The notes below the pieces were generated by a model. That model worked only from the letters and a program-made list of their open reading frames with translations, did no database searches and was not told the DNA's origin. Shown in pieces: positions 35,313-47,490 of a DNA stretch of 64,000 bases (positions are counted from its first letter, which is position 1; each line of letters begins with the position of its first letter). The stretch covers positions 141,443,282 through 141,507,281 of the forward strand of contig CP092865.1 of NCBI GenBank assembly GCA_030710605.1. The letters run 5' to 3'. Both the position numbers and the translations under genes were made by a program. The stretch comes from Cordylochernes scorpioides (taxonomy: Eukaryota > Arthropoda > Arachnida > Pseudoscorpiones > Chernetidae).

Positions 35313-36114
35313 ATACCACCTAAATACTCTTTTTATTTATAATGATATTAAAGATTTTGATATAGAGTTTTACTACATTCAACTATTTCAGCTTCTACTG
35401 TTGTTTACTCACGATGATAATGCAATTTTAGTGATAATAAAGCTTTGATCTAAAGGTTTTATACACATTTAACTATTTCAGCTTCTACTATCAATTGATT
35501 ACTCACAATATCAATGCAATTTTTTATTGATATTAAACTTTTTGAATAAAGGTTTTATATATATTTAACTATTTCAGCTTCTACTATCATTTGATTACTC
35601 ACGATGACAATGCAATTTTTAGTGATATTAAAGCTTTTTATATAAAGGTTTTATATACATTAAATATTTCAGCTTCTATAATCAATTGATTCTCACGATG
35701 GCAATGCAACTTTTAGTGATAATAAAGCTTTGATCTAAAGATTTTATACACATTCAACTATTTCAGTTTCTACTATCAATTGATTACTCACGAATACAAT
35801 GTACATAGCAGAAGCTGAAATAGTTAAATGTGTATAAAACCTTTAGATCAAAACTTTAATATCACTAAAAGTTTCTATGCCATAATGAATAAGCAATTGA
35901 TAGAAGAAGCTGAAATAGTTGAATGTATATGAAACCTTTATATAAAAAATTTTAATATCACTAAAAATTGCATTGTCATCGTTAGTAATCAATTGATAGT
36001 AGAAGCTGAAATAGTTAAATGTGTATAAAACCTTTATATAAATAGCTTTAATATCACTAAAAATTGCATTATCATCGTGAGTAATCAATTGATAGTAGAA
36101 GCTGAAATTGTTTA
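35313..36114. repeat. Satellite interrupted by Gypsy-5A
   Basis: Inverted monomers, junction near 35792-35812, then direct monomers up to the Gypsy-5A insertion. The last five bases, GTTTA (36110-36114), are the left target duplication. Confidence 0.9.
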
Positions 36115-36316
36115 TGCAGCATCTTCGTACACATTTATTTTTAGCAAATCTTTATTGTCTTAGTAAAGTCTGATACAGCCTTTTATTGTTTATTTGCGAA
36201 ACGCCAAAAAGTGACAAAAACAAATCAAAAAGGGATGATGATAACCTGCGTCTTGCAGATTAACATTTTCATAGAAACATATATATATATACATATTTAT
36301 TGCTAGCTATATATCA
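36115..36316 (-). repeat. 3' LTR of Gypsy-5A
   Basis: 202 bp, TGCAGCATCTTCG to CTATATATCA on the plus strand. It matches the LTRs at 54631, 58983 and 63336. Confidence 0.92.
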
Positions 36317-36329
36317 CCATCTTCTCTCT

Positions 36330-39300
36330 TCAAACACGAAATCTCACAGGCGGTCTCCTCGCTCGAGGTCGGTTCCGCCTTAGGACAGGACCCTCCTCTT
36401 TCAAGGCCTCGGGGTCCAGCGAGCGAAGAGGCTCCAATGACTTTCCATCGTCTGTATCACTCTGAACCTCTGAATCTTGATCCGACCGCTGGCTAGTTAG
36501 TCCTGGCGACAGCGACTCCATATAACCTCTGTCTCGTACAACCTCCGAGATTATGGCACTGGGACCTGCTCCTCTTGAGTGCTCGGGTTGACGCTCTCCA
36601 TCTCCACTCTCATCTTCCTCACCATTCCTCCACCTTTTTCTAATTTGATCCCTGTGATAGGCCTTTACCTGTCCGTGGATCAAAATGGTGTAGACTCTAG
36701 TTCCCTTCTTGCCCACAATTTTTCCTGGGATCCATTCATCACCACCTCTAAAGTTTTTACACCACACTAAATCATCTATCTGGAATTCTTCCAAATGGGT
36801 TCGCCGATCATACTTCATTTGCCTGGCTCGCTGGTCCCTAACTCTAGATGCCAAGCTGGGATGTATCAACGATACTCTGGTTCGAAGCGCACGCCCAATA
36901 AAGAGCTCTGATGGAGTCTTTCCCGTTGTCACATGCGGGGTGCTTCGATATGCCAGAAGAACTTTTGATAAGGTGTCTTGAATGGTATCCCCAATTTTCC
37001 TTTTATTTTTATCCAGGGCAGTCTTAATTGTTCTAACCGCTCTTTCAGCCAAGCCATTACTTTGCGGGTGGTACGCCGGGATCAATGTTTGTTTAATTCC
37101 GTTTCCTTCCAGAAAACCTTTCATTTCACTACCAGTAAACTGAGGTCCATTATCAGATACAAGTTCCTCCGGTAAACCATAGGAAGAAAAAAGTCGCCGT
37201 AGTTGCTCAATGGTTTTGCGTGTGGTGGTCTCTCTCATTGGGATGGCTTCGATCCACTTTGAATGACTATCTACTACTATTAATAAATTAATGTTTTCCT
37301 TATTTGCAAAATCAATGTGGATTCTTTGCCAAGGTCTGGTTGACCATCTCCAGGGTTGCCATTTTCCTTTATTTGGCCCATCCTGGGATTGCTGACAGCT
37401 TCTGCACTTATTCACCAAAAACTCGATTTGGGTATCTAGATTTGGCCACCAAAAATGTGATCTTGCTACAGCCTTCATTTTGTTCATACCGGAATGAGTC
37501 TCATGAAGACAGTTCAACATTTTTATTCTGAGAGATGGTGGAATGACAACTCTCATTCCCCAAACCAAACACTCCCCATCTACAGTTAGCTCAAGTTTCC
37601 TTTGAAAATAAGGTCTGAGGTGATCAGCCACCTTTTCAGGCCAGCCTTGCTGAGTATAAAATTTGGCTAATGAGAGCACTTCGTCTTTTTCAGTTTCCGT
37701 GGCAATTTCCTCTGCTGTGATCGGCAATTCTTCCACATAGGATAAAGCATAGACATTATTTAATCTTGGAATTTCTTCACAGCCCACAGGAAAACGTGAC
37801 AGAAGATCTGCATTCCCATGGTCTTGAGTTCTTCGAAATTTAATATCGTAAGTATAAGCTGACAAAATAAGCGCCCAACGCTGCAATCTTGAAGTAGATA
37901 AGGTGGGGATTCCTGATCTTGAGCCCAAAATGGTCACCAATGGCTTATGGTCTGTAATAAGAATAAATTTTCTTCCATAAATAAATTGATGAAACTTGGT
38001 AACTCCATAAATAATGGCTAGAGCCTCCTTCTCAATCTGAGAATAATTTTGTTCTGCTTCCGATAAAGTCCGTGAGGCAAACATAATCGGTCTCTCCTGG
38101 CCTTCTATAATATGTGACAACACAGCGCCCACTCCAATCTGCGATGCATCAGTGGCCAAACACAATGGCAAAGTCGCATCATACGGGACTAGCACCCTCT
38201 CAGAGGTAATGCTATTCTTGCACTTGTCAATGGCCTCTCCACATTCCTTTGTCCAAACCCAAGGACGTTTTTTGTGAAGAAGCTCATGAAGAGGCTTCAA
38301 AAGCTCTGGCAAATTGGGTATGAACTTCCCATAAAAGTTTACCAAACCAAGAAATGACCTTAATTCAGAGATATTCGTAGGCGTTTTGGCCTTCTGTATT
38401 GCTTGTACCTTATGATCTAAAGGTCTGATGCCCTCTCCCGTGACAAGATGTCCTAAATATTCAATTTCTTTTTGCAAAAATAGGCATTTTTCTTTCTTTA
38501 GTTTGATATTATACTTCGCCAAGCGAGCAAATATAGTCTTCAACAACGCCAGATGTTCTTCAATTGATGCTGTGGCTATAAGGATATCATCAATATAACA
38601 AATTACGCCTCCTATACCCGACAAAACCCTATCCATTACAGATTGAAAATAACTGGGCGCATTTGCCAATCCAAATGGCATTCTCTTAAACCTGAAAAGC
38701 CCTTTATGAGTATTTATCGTTAGTAACGGTCGGGTGCCTGGGTCCACCTCTAATTGCAGATAAGCGTTCCTCAAGTCCAATTTAGAAAAGTATTTTCCCT
38801 TGGCCAATGTGGAGAATAAATCTTGCTGTGTGGGAAGGGGATAGGCCGCAGTGTCCAAATATTTATTTAGAGTTACCTTGAAGTCGCAGCAAATTCTGAT
38901 CTCTTTATTTTTCTTCGGCACTACAACCACTGGAGTGGCCCATTTACTGCTCGCCACCTCACATAGATAACCCTTAGCCACCATTTTGTCTAATGCTTCA
39001 GTAACTGCTGGCCTAATGGCGAAAGGCACCGGGCGAGCCTTATGGAAATTGGATTCACATCACACATGTTTACTGAAAATGTGAAACCTTTTATTGGTTC
39101 AGTTGTCTCCACAAATAGGGCTTGATTTTCCTTCAAAATTTCCTCAATGTTAATTTCCACAGGCATATGTTTTACCGCGAAACAGCCCAATTTCAATCTA
39201 TTTATCCATTCTCTTCCCATCAAAGCCCTCTTTTCTCCTTTCACCACCAACGCTCTAAGTTTGTAAGTAATATCTTGACACTCCACTTTGACATTGATTT

Positions 39301-40314
39301 TACCCAGAATGGGTACCACGGTACCATCATAAGTTCTTACAATAATTATCGCTTTTTCCAATTTCAAGTGTTGAAGACTATTTTTAAAATCCTTTTCTGA
39401 TATCAGTGTTAGACCACTACCCGTATCCATTTCAAATTTAATAAAGTTTCCTTCTACTTTTAACTCCATCAGATAGGGAGGGTCACTTGAGGCAAAATTA
39501 ATTTTATACTCAGGTATCGTCACGCTTATAATTTTCTGGACATACTCTTCCTCCTCTTCTTGGTCTCCTATCTGATGTATATTTCCCGGCTGATTCTGAT
39601 GTTGCCTCAGATTTCTTCTACTGCTCCAACATATTGAGGCAATGTGTCCTTTTTTATTACACTTAAAGCATATCGCCTCCTTAAATCTACATAGTTCTTT
39701 ATGCAGTTTACCACAATGTTTACATTTGCCATTCTGGAAATTTGATTCAACCTTGCGTTCCATCCTCAACTTATCTACACAATCTTCACCCTGCTCCAAA
39801 TGAAATAATTTTGTATTTTTCTCGGCCGCTTCCATAGATAATGCTATCTCAATTACTTTAGCTAAAGAAATGTCGCCCTCCGACAAAATTCTATTTTGTA
39901 TTTTGGCATTATATAACCCACAAACCATTTTATCACCTAAAGAATCCTCCAGAAAATTTCCGAAGTTGCATGAGGAAGCCAAACGCTTAATTTCCACCAT
40001 GTAATCCGAGATGCTTTCTTCCTTTAATTGCATTCTTTAAAAAAAATGAACCTCTCTACTACAATTGAGCGCTTTGGAGAGAAGTGCCTTTTCAAGATAT
40101 CTATTAGGTTATCAAAAGTTTTATCTTTAAGTAGAATAGGACTGCACAAATTCTTCAAAACACCATAAGTTTTACTTCCCATGAGGGTTAGGAGATAAGC
40201 CTTTTTCTTCTCATCCCCTGCCTCCTCCAATATGAGAAACTGTTCCAATCGTTCATAAAACGTTTCAAAAGTTTCAGTTTCCTCATTATATTCCTTAAAT
40301 TGGTAACTAGCCAT
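36330..40314 (-). pseudogene. Gypsy-5A gag-pol with two frameshifts
   Basis: ATG at 40314 starts the Gag frame. One T is missing from the run near 40035 and one A near 39045, compared with copy 5B, so the frame is split into 40024-40314, 38990-40033 and 36330-39029. The last piece, 899 codons, holds RT (RMPFGLANAP, YIDD), RNase H (ATDASQ, TDHKPL), the HHCC integrase zinc site and all three DDE residues. The Gag piece has a CCHC knuckle (CFKCNKKGHIASIC) and the protease DTGS. Otherwise nearly identical to 5B and 5C. The lesions are recent single-base losses in homopolymer runs; one could be an assembly error. Confidence 0.9.
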
Positions 40315-40451
40315 TTTATTTCACTCTTTCTTAAATTTGCATCCTAAAACTTTGCAATTTGTGTCTTTTAAAATTAACTTTCAATTATATGCAAAATCAA
40401 AGATATTTTCTAAAAATATTTTCTTCAAAATTCGAGGGTACTTACTCTTAT

Positions 40452-40464
40452 ATCCTCGTCGCCA
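40452..40464 (-). other. Primer-binding site of Gypsy-5A
   Basis: On the minus strand TGGCGACGAGGAT starts two bases inside the 5' LTR. Identical sites are at 58968-58980 and 63321-63333 in the dimer. The primer tRNA is not identified. Confidence 0.6.
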
Positions 40465-40466
40465 AA

Positions 40467-40664
40467 TGCAGCATCTTCGTACACATTTATTTTTAGCAAA
40501 TCTTTATTGTCTTAGTAAAGTCTGATACAGCCTTTTATTGTTTATTTGCGAAACGCCAAAAAGTGACAAAAACAAATCAAAAAGGGATGATGATAACCTG
40601 CGTCTTGCAGATTAACATTTTCATAGAAACATATATATACATATTTATTGCTAGCTATATATCA
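40467..40664 (-). repeat. 5' LTR of Gypsy-5A
   Basis: 198 bp, same ends as 36115-36316; the TA run near the end is 4 bases shorter. Confidence 0.92.
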
Positions 40665-41360
40665 ATTTAATGTGTATAAAACCTTTAGATCAAAGCTTTA
40701 ATTGACTAAAGGTTGCATTGTCATCGTGAGTATTCAATTGATAGTAGAAGCTGAAATAGTTGAATGTATTCAAAACCTTTAGATCAAAACTTTAATATCA
40801 CTAAAAATTGCATTGCCATCGTGAGTAATCAATTGATAGTAGAAGCTGAAATAGTTGAATGTATTCAAAACCTTTAGATCAAAACTTTAATATCACTAAA
40901 AATTGCATTGCCATCGTGAGTAATCAATTGATAGTAGAAGCTGAAATAGTTAAATGTATACAAAACCTTTAGATCAAAGCTTTAATATCACTAAAAGTTG
41001 CATTGCCATCGTGAGTAATCAATTGATAGTAGAAGCTGAAATTGTTAAATGTATATAAAACCTTTAGATCAAAGCTTTGATATCTCTAAAAGTTGCATCG
41101 CCATCGTGAGTAATCAATTGATAGTAGAAGCTGAAATAGTTGAATGTATATAAAACCTTTATATAAAAGGTTTTAAAATAACTAAAAATTGCATTGTCAT
41201 CGTGAGTAATCAATTGAAAGTAGAAGCTGAAATAGTTAAATGTATATAAACCTTTATATAAAAAAGCTTTAATATCATTAAAATTTGCTTTGTCATCGTG
41301 AGTATTTAATTGATAGAAGCTGAAATAGTTAAATGTTTATAAAACCTTTAGATCAAAGAT
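40665..41360 (+). repeat. Satellite, direct monomers after Gypsy-5A
   Basis: Continuation of the array split by Gypsy-5A, about seven direct monomers. Confidence 0.9.
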
Positions 41361-41836
41361 TTATTACAGAGAGAATTGTATTGATTTTGATCATCTGCCC
41401 CATACCACAAAATTCTGGAGGGAAATTTTTCCAAACTTTTAGAATGTGAAAATATTTTGTTCTCTTGCTCTTTTCTTCTATTAAACTCCTGTTCAACAGC
41501 GGGGGGAGTATGTAACGACTACTAAAGTAGTCAACTTTATTTTATGCAAATATATTCAACTTAAAAACTAAGAGAAGAAGGATGTAAATTTCCTTTAGTG
41601 TGTAATTTGGTATGTAAATTTCTTTGTTGTATAAATTGTTATGTAAATTTCTTTAATGTATAAATTGAGCGTGTTTTCAATAAAAATTAGTTCTGGATAA
41701 GGTTTTGGACGTTTGGTGGTCGTTCTTAAAGCCTCTTCCTTAGGTGTTGCGGAGCTGGTCGGGTAGCTGGACTAAAACATTAGGTCGTCTCTCTGGTTAA
41801 AGAGAGACACCAATCTATATTGAGAAGAAGACCTCA
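41361..41836 (+). repeat. BEL-type tail + LTR, macro-unit copy 5
   Basis: LTR at 41511-41836. It starts TGTAACGAC, where other copies have TGTTACGAC, and has CTCTGGTTAAAG for CTCGGGGTAAAG, variants shared with copies 6 and 7. Confidence 0.85.
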
Positions 41837-42746
41837 ATACCACCTAAATACTATTTTTATTTTTAGTGATATTAAATATTTTGATTTAGAGTTTTACTAC
41901 ATTCAACTATTTCAGCTTCTACGGTTGTTTACTCACGATGATAATGCAATTTTTAGTGATAATAAAGCTTTGATCTGAAGTTTTATACACATTCAACTAT
42001 TTCAGCTTCTACTATCAATTGATTACTCACGATGACAATGCAGTTTTTTATTGATATTAATCTTTTTATATAAAGGTTTTATATACATTTAACTATTTCA
42101 GCTTCTACTATCAATTGATTACTCACGATGACAATGCAATTTTTAGTGCTATTAAAGCTTTTTATATAAAGGTTTTATATACATTTAACTATTTCAGCTT
42201 CTATAATCAATTGATTCTCACGATGGTAATGCAACTTTTAGTGATAATAAAGCTTTGATCTAAAGATTTTATACACATTCAACTATTTCAGTTTCTACTA
42301 TCTATTGATTACTCACGAAAACAATGTACATAGCAGAAGCTGAAATAGTTAAATGTGTATAAAACCTTCAGATCAAAGCTTTAATATCACTAAAAATTGC
42401 ATTGTCATCGTGAGTAATCAATTGATAGTAGAAGCTGAAATAGTTGAATGTGTATAAAACCTTTAGATCAAAGCTTTGATATCTCTAAAAGTTGCATCGC
42501 CATCGTGAGTAATCAATTGATAGTAGAAGCTGAAATAGTTGAATGTATATAAAACCTTTATATAAAAAGTTTTAAAATAACTAAAAATTGCATTGTCATC
42601 GTGAGTAATCAATTGAAAGTAGAAGCTGAAATAGTTAAATGTATAAAAAAACCTTTAATATCATTAAAATTTGCTTTGTCATCGTGAGTAATTAATTGAT
42701 AGAAGCTGAAATAGTTAAATGTTTATAAAACCTTTAGATCAAAGAT
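41837..42746. repeat. Satellite, short macro-unit
   Basis: Inverted monomers, junction near 42318-42340, then only a few direct monomers. The resulting macro-unit (1,386 bp between LTR starts) is the shortest here. Confidence 0.9.
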
Positions 42747-43222
42747 TTATTACAGATAGAATTGTATTGATTTTGATCATGTGCCCCCTACCACAAAATT
42801 CTGGAGGGAAATTTTTCCAAACTTTTAGAATGTGAAAATATTTTGTTCTCTTGCTCTTTTCTTCTATTGAACTCCTGTTCAACAGCGGGGGGAGTATGTT
42901 ACGACTACTAAAGTAGTCAACTTTATTTTATGCAAATATATTCAACTTAAAAACTAAGAGAAGAAGGATGTAAATTTCCTTTAGTGTGTAATTTGGTACG
43001 TAAATTTCTTTGTTGCATAAATTGTTATGTAAATTTCTTTAATGTAAAAATTGAGCGTGTTTTCAATAAAAATTAGTTCTGGATAAGATTTTGGACGTTT
43101 GGTGGTCGTTCTTAAAGCCTCTTCCTTAGGTGTTGCGGAGCTGGTCGGGTAGCTGGACTAAAACATTAGGTCGTCTCTCTGGTTAAAGAGAGACACCAAT
43201 CTATATTGAGAAGAAGACCTCA
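42747..43222 (+). repeat. BEL-type tail + LTR, macro-unit copy 6
   Basis: LTR at 42897-43222, 326 bp, closely similar to copy 5. Confidence 0.85.
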
Positions 43223-44713
43223 ATACCACCTAAATACTATTTTTATTTTTAGTGATATTAAATATTTTGATTTAGAGTTTTACTACATTCAACTATTTCA
43301 GCTTCTACGGTTGTTTACTCACGATGATAATGCAATTTTTAGTGATATTGAGCTTTGATCTGAAGTTTTATACACATTCAACTATTTCAGCTTCTACTAT
43401 CAATTGATTACTCACGATGACAATGCAGTTTTTTATTGATATTAAACTTTTTATATAAAGGTTTTATATACATTTAACTATTTCAGCTTCTACTATCAAT
43501 TGATTACTCACGATGACAATGCAATTTTTAGTGCTATTAAAGCTTTTTATATAAAGGTTTTATATACATTTAACTATTTCAGCTTCTATAATCAATTGAT
43601 TCTCACGATGGTAATGCAACTTTTAGTGATAATAAAGCTTTGATCTAAAGATTTTATACACATTCAACTATTTCAGTTTCTACTATCTATTGATTACTCA
43701 CGAATACAATGTACATAGCAGAAGCTGAAATAGTTAAATGTGTATAAAACCTTTAGATCAAAGCTTTAATATCACTAAAATTTGCATTGCCATCGTGAGT
43801 AATCAATTGATAGTAGAAGCTGAAATAGTTAAATGTGTATAAAACCTTTAGATCAAAGCTTTAATATCACTAAAATTTGCATTGCCATCGTGAGTAATCA
43901 ATTGATAGTAGAAGCTGAAATAGTTAAATGTATATAAAGCCTTTATATAAAAAGCTTTAATATCATTAAAAATTGCATTGTCATCGTGAGTAATCAATTG
44001 ATAGTAAAAGCTGGAATAGTTAAATGTGTATAAACCTTTATAAAAATAGCTTTAATATCACTAAAAATTGCATTATCATCGTGAGTAATCAATTGATAGT
44101 AGAAGCTGAAATTGCTTAATGTGTATAAAACCTTTAGATCAAAGCTTCAATTGACTAAAAGTTGCATTGCCATCGTGAGTTTTCAATTGATAGTAGAAGC
44201 TGAAATAGTTGAATGTATTCAAACCTTTAGATCAAAACTTTAATATCACTAAAAATTGCATTGTCATCGTGAATAATCAATTGATAATAGAAGCTGAAAT
44301 AGTTAAATGTATACAAAACCTTTAGATCAAAGCTTTAATATCACTAAAAGTTGCATTGCCATCGTGAGTAATCAATTGATAGTAGAAGCTGAAATTGTTA
44401 AATATATATAAAACCTTTAGATCAAAGCTTTGATATCTCTAAAAGTTGCATCGCCATCGTGAGTAATCAATTCATAGTAGAAGCTGAAATAGTTGAATGT
44501 ATATAAAACCTTTATATAAAAAGTTTTAAAATAACTAAAAATTGCATTGTCATCGTGATTAATCAATTGAAAGTAGAAGCTGAAATAGTTAAATGTATAT
44601 AAAACCTTTATATAAAAAGCTTTAATATCATTAAAATTTGCTTTGTCATCGTGAGTAATCAATTGATAGAAGCTGAAATAGTTAAATGTTTATAAAACCT
44701 TTAGATCAAAGAT
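43223..44713. repeat. Satellite, inverted then direct monomers
   Basis: Inverted block, CGAATACAATGTACATAGCAG junction near 43700-43720, then about ten direct monomers. Confidence 0.9.
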
Positions 44714-45189
44714 TTATTACAGAGAGAATTGTATTGATTTTGATCATGTGCCCCATACCACAAAATTCTGGAGGGAAAATTTTCCAAACTTTTAGAATGT
44801 GAAAATATTTTGTTCTCTTGCTCTTTTCTTCTCTTGAACTCCTGTTCAACAGCGGGGGGAGTATGTTACGACTACTAAAGTAGTCAACTTTATTTCATGC
44901 AAATATATTCAACTTAAAAACTAAGAGAAGAAGGATGTAAATTTCCTTTAGTGTGTAGTTTGGTATATAAATTTCTTTGTTGTATAAATTGTTATGTAAA
45001 TTTCTTTAATGTATAAATTGAGCGTGTTTTCAATAAAAATTAGTTCTGGATAAGATTTTGGACGTTTGGTAGTCGTTCTTAAAGCCTCTTCCTTAGGTGT
45101 TGCGGAGCTGGTCGGGTAGCTGGACTAAAACATTAGGTCGTCTCTCTGGTTAAAGAGAGACACCAATCTATATTGAGAAGAAGACCTCA
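44714..45189 (+). repeat. BEL-type tail + LTR, macro-unit copy 7
   Basis: LTR at 44864-45189, 326 bp, 1,967 bp from copy 6. It is the last direct copy. Confidence 0.85.
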
Positions 45190-46054
45190 ATACCACCTAA
45201 ATACTATTTTTATTTTTAGTGATATTAAAGATTTTAATTTAGAGTTTTACTACATTCAACTATTTCAGCTTCTACTGTTGTTTATTCACGATGATAATGC
45301 AATTTTTAGTGATAATAAAGCTTTGATCTAAAGGTTTTATACACATTTAACTATTTCAGCTTCTACTATCAATTGATTACTCACGATGACAATGCAATTT
45401 TTTATTGATATTAAACTTTTATATAAAGGTTTTATATACATTTAACTATTTCAGCTTCTACTATCAATTGATTACTCACGATGACAATGCAATTTTTAGT
45501 GATATTAAAGCTTTTCATATAAAAGTTTTATACACATTCAACTATTTCAGTTTCTACTATCAATTGATTACTCACGAATACAATGTACATAGCAGAAGCT
45601 GAAATAGTTAAATGTGTATAAAACCTTCAGATCAAAGCTTTAATATCACTAAAAATTGCATTGTCATCGTGAGTAATCAATTGATAGTAGAAGCTGAAAT
45701 AGTTGAATGTGCATAAAACCTTTAGATCAAAGCTTTAATATCACTAAAAGTTGCATTGCCATCGTGAGTAATCGTTTGATAGTAGAAGCTGAAATAGTTA
45801 AATGTATATAAAGCCTTTATATAAAAAGCTTTAATATCATTAAAAATTGCATTGTCATCGTGAGTAATCAATTGATAGTAGAAGCTGAAATAGTTAAATG
45901 TGAATAAAACCTTTAGATCAAAGCTTTATTATCACTAAAAATTGCATTATCATCGTGAGTAAACAACAGTAGAAGCTGAAATAGTTGAATGTAGTAAAAC
46001 TCTAAATCAAAATCTTTAATATCACTAAAAATAAAAATTATATTTAGGTGGTAT
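45190..46054. repeat. Satellite palindrome before inverted LTR
   Basis: Inverted monomers, junction near 45574-45595, then direct monomers ending in AAAATTATATTTAGGTGGTAT. It has the same architecture as 13537-14401, with both ends mirror images. Confidence 0.88.
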
Positions 46055-46381
46055 TGAGGTCTTCTTCTTAATATAGATTGGTGTCTCTCTTTACCCCAAG
46101 AGACGACCTAGTGTTTTAGTCCAGCTACCCGACCAGCTCCGCAACACCAAAGGAAGAGGCTTTAAGAACGACTACCGAACGTCCAAAATCTTATCCAGAA
46201 CTCATTTTTATTGAAAACACGCTCAATTTATACATTAAATAAATTTACATAACAATTTATACAACAAAGAAATTTACATACCAATTTACACACTAAAGGA
46301 AATTTACATACTTTTCTCTTAGTTTTTAAGTTAAATATATTTTTCATAAAAATAAAGTTGACTACTTTAGTAGTCATAACA
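46055..46381 (-). repeat. BEL-type LTR, inverted copy 2
   Basis: 327 bp, TGAGGTCTTC...GTCATAACA, reverse complement of the direct LTRs. It corresponds to 14402-14727 and starts the second copy of the duplicated segment. Confidence 0.85.
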
Positions 46382-46463
46382 GGTGGTGACCGCTCGTTTT
46401 ATATACTGAGAGAATAGATGAATTAATTTATAATACAATATAATATAATACGCCCATGATTGC

Positions 46464-46825
46464 AAAACGACATTTGAAATACCATCCCGCATGTGTTTCC
46501 TTCCAACGAAAAATCGAAATATATTTCAAGGAGAAATAACGACCATCTCCAACCCCTTGGATGAGGCATGAAAGGGTGAATTGTGAAGAGTAATGATATG
46601 TCCAGGGTAGCCTAGTGGACATGGCATCTGCCCGGTAAGCGAAACACTGTGGGCTCGATTCCCACCCCTGAACAATTTTATTTGTCCTTTTCTCATTACT
46701 CTTCACAATTCACTTTTTCATGCCTCATCCAAGGGGGGTTGGAGATGGTCATTGTTTCTTCTTCAAATAAATTTTGATTTTTCGTTGGAAGGAAACACAT
46801 GCGGGATGGTATTTCAAATTCGTTT
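46464..46825. mobile_element. Fold-back element with tRNA-like core, copy B
   Basis: Second copy of 14811-15175, with the same arms and internal tRNA-like sequence and only a few substitutions and indels. Confidence 0.75.
46600..46673 (+). tRNA. tRNA-like core of fold-back element, copy B
   Basis: Identical in the tRNA-like part to 14947-15020, including the C at position 33 and the acceptor mismatch. Probably a relic. Confidence 0.35.
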
Positions 46826-47490
46826 CATAAAGAATTTAGTGAAACAATAATTTAATGATTAGTCACTTTATATGAATGTACATTAGGAAGAGCTTGAAAC
46901 ATTTTTAGAAAGTCGAATAACTTTTACATACTTTATCATTACGCTTTATCAGGTTTAAGTTAAATATGTGTCAATAATTCTAGACCCCTTCATTGAACGT
47001 GCCATTCGTCTTGTATATTATAAAAATATTGTTGTTGAATTCAAAGTATTATTTCATGCGTACATTATTATTCAAACGTAAAGGGATCCTTTAAAGACTG
47101 GGTCTTATAAGAAAGGTTTTACTTTATATGATTTGTGTGCAATTAATACAATCCACTAAATTAGCTGCAATTAAAAGGTTGAAACAGAGATTTGGGAAAC
47201 AATCGATATATATATATCTTATATATAAAAAAAGAGATTTGATTTTCTGTTTGTATTTAGATTATGTTGAGGTTTATGCTATGGAGTTATTTGTTGGTTC
47301 TTTTTAGAACTATATGGTATTGGTGATGCTTTCGTGGCTAAAATCTTGAAAGTATAATAACAAACATGGTTTTGATCAGAGATTGTTTTATTTGAGCTAA
47401 AGTAATATATAAGAACATAATTTGATTAAGGTACTGCCTGGCTTGAGGCGTAAGAATAAAAAAATGAAAAGCTTATTTACATACTGTACA
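46826..47490. other. Non-coding part of duplicated segment, copy B
   Basis: Matches 15176-15859. No gene seen; AT-rich with an AT microsatellite near 47206-47230. Confidence 0.6.

Larger units (their letters stand above)
36115..40664 (-). mobile_element. Gypsy-5A, complete young copy in satellite
   Basis: LTRs at 36115-36316 and 40467-40664 differ almost only in the length of a TA run. The flanks are GTTTA (36110-36114) and ATTTA (40665-40669), a 5-bp duplication with one mismatch, and satellite continues across it. Coding strand is minus; primer-binding site TGGCGACGAGGAT is at 40452-40464 and the purine tract (minus GAAGAGAGAAGATGG) at 36317-36331. Confidence 0.93.

Noticed and set aside
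36579-37531. Plus-strand ORFs inside the Gypsy-5 copies (also 55092-56044 and 59445-60397)
   Set aside because: They are antisense shadows of the Gypsy-5 pol frame and repeat in every copy.
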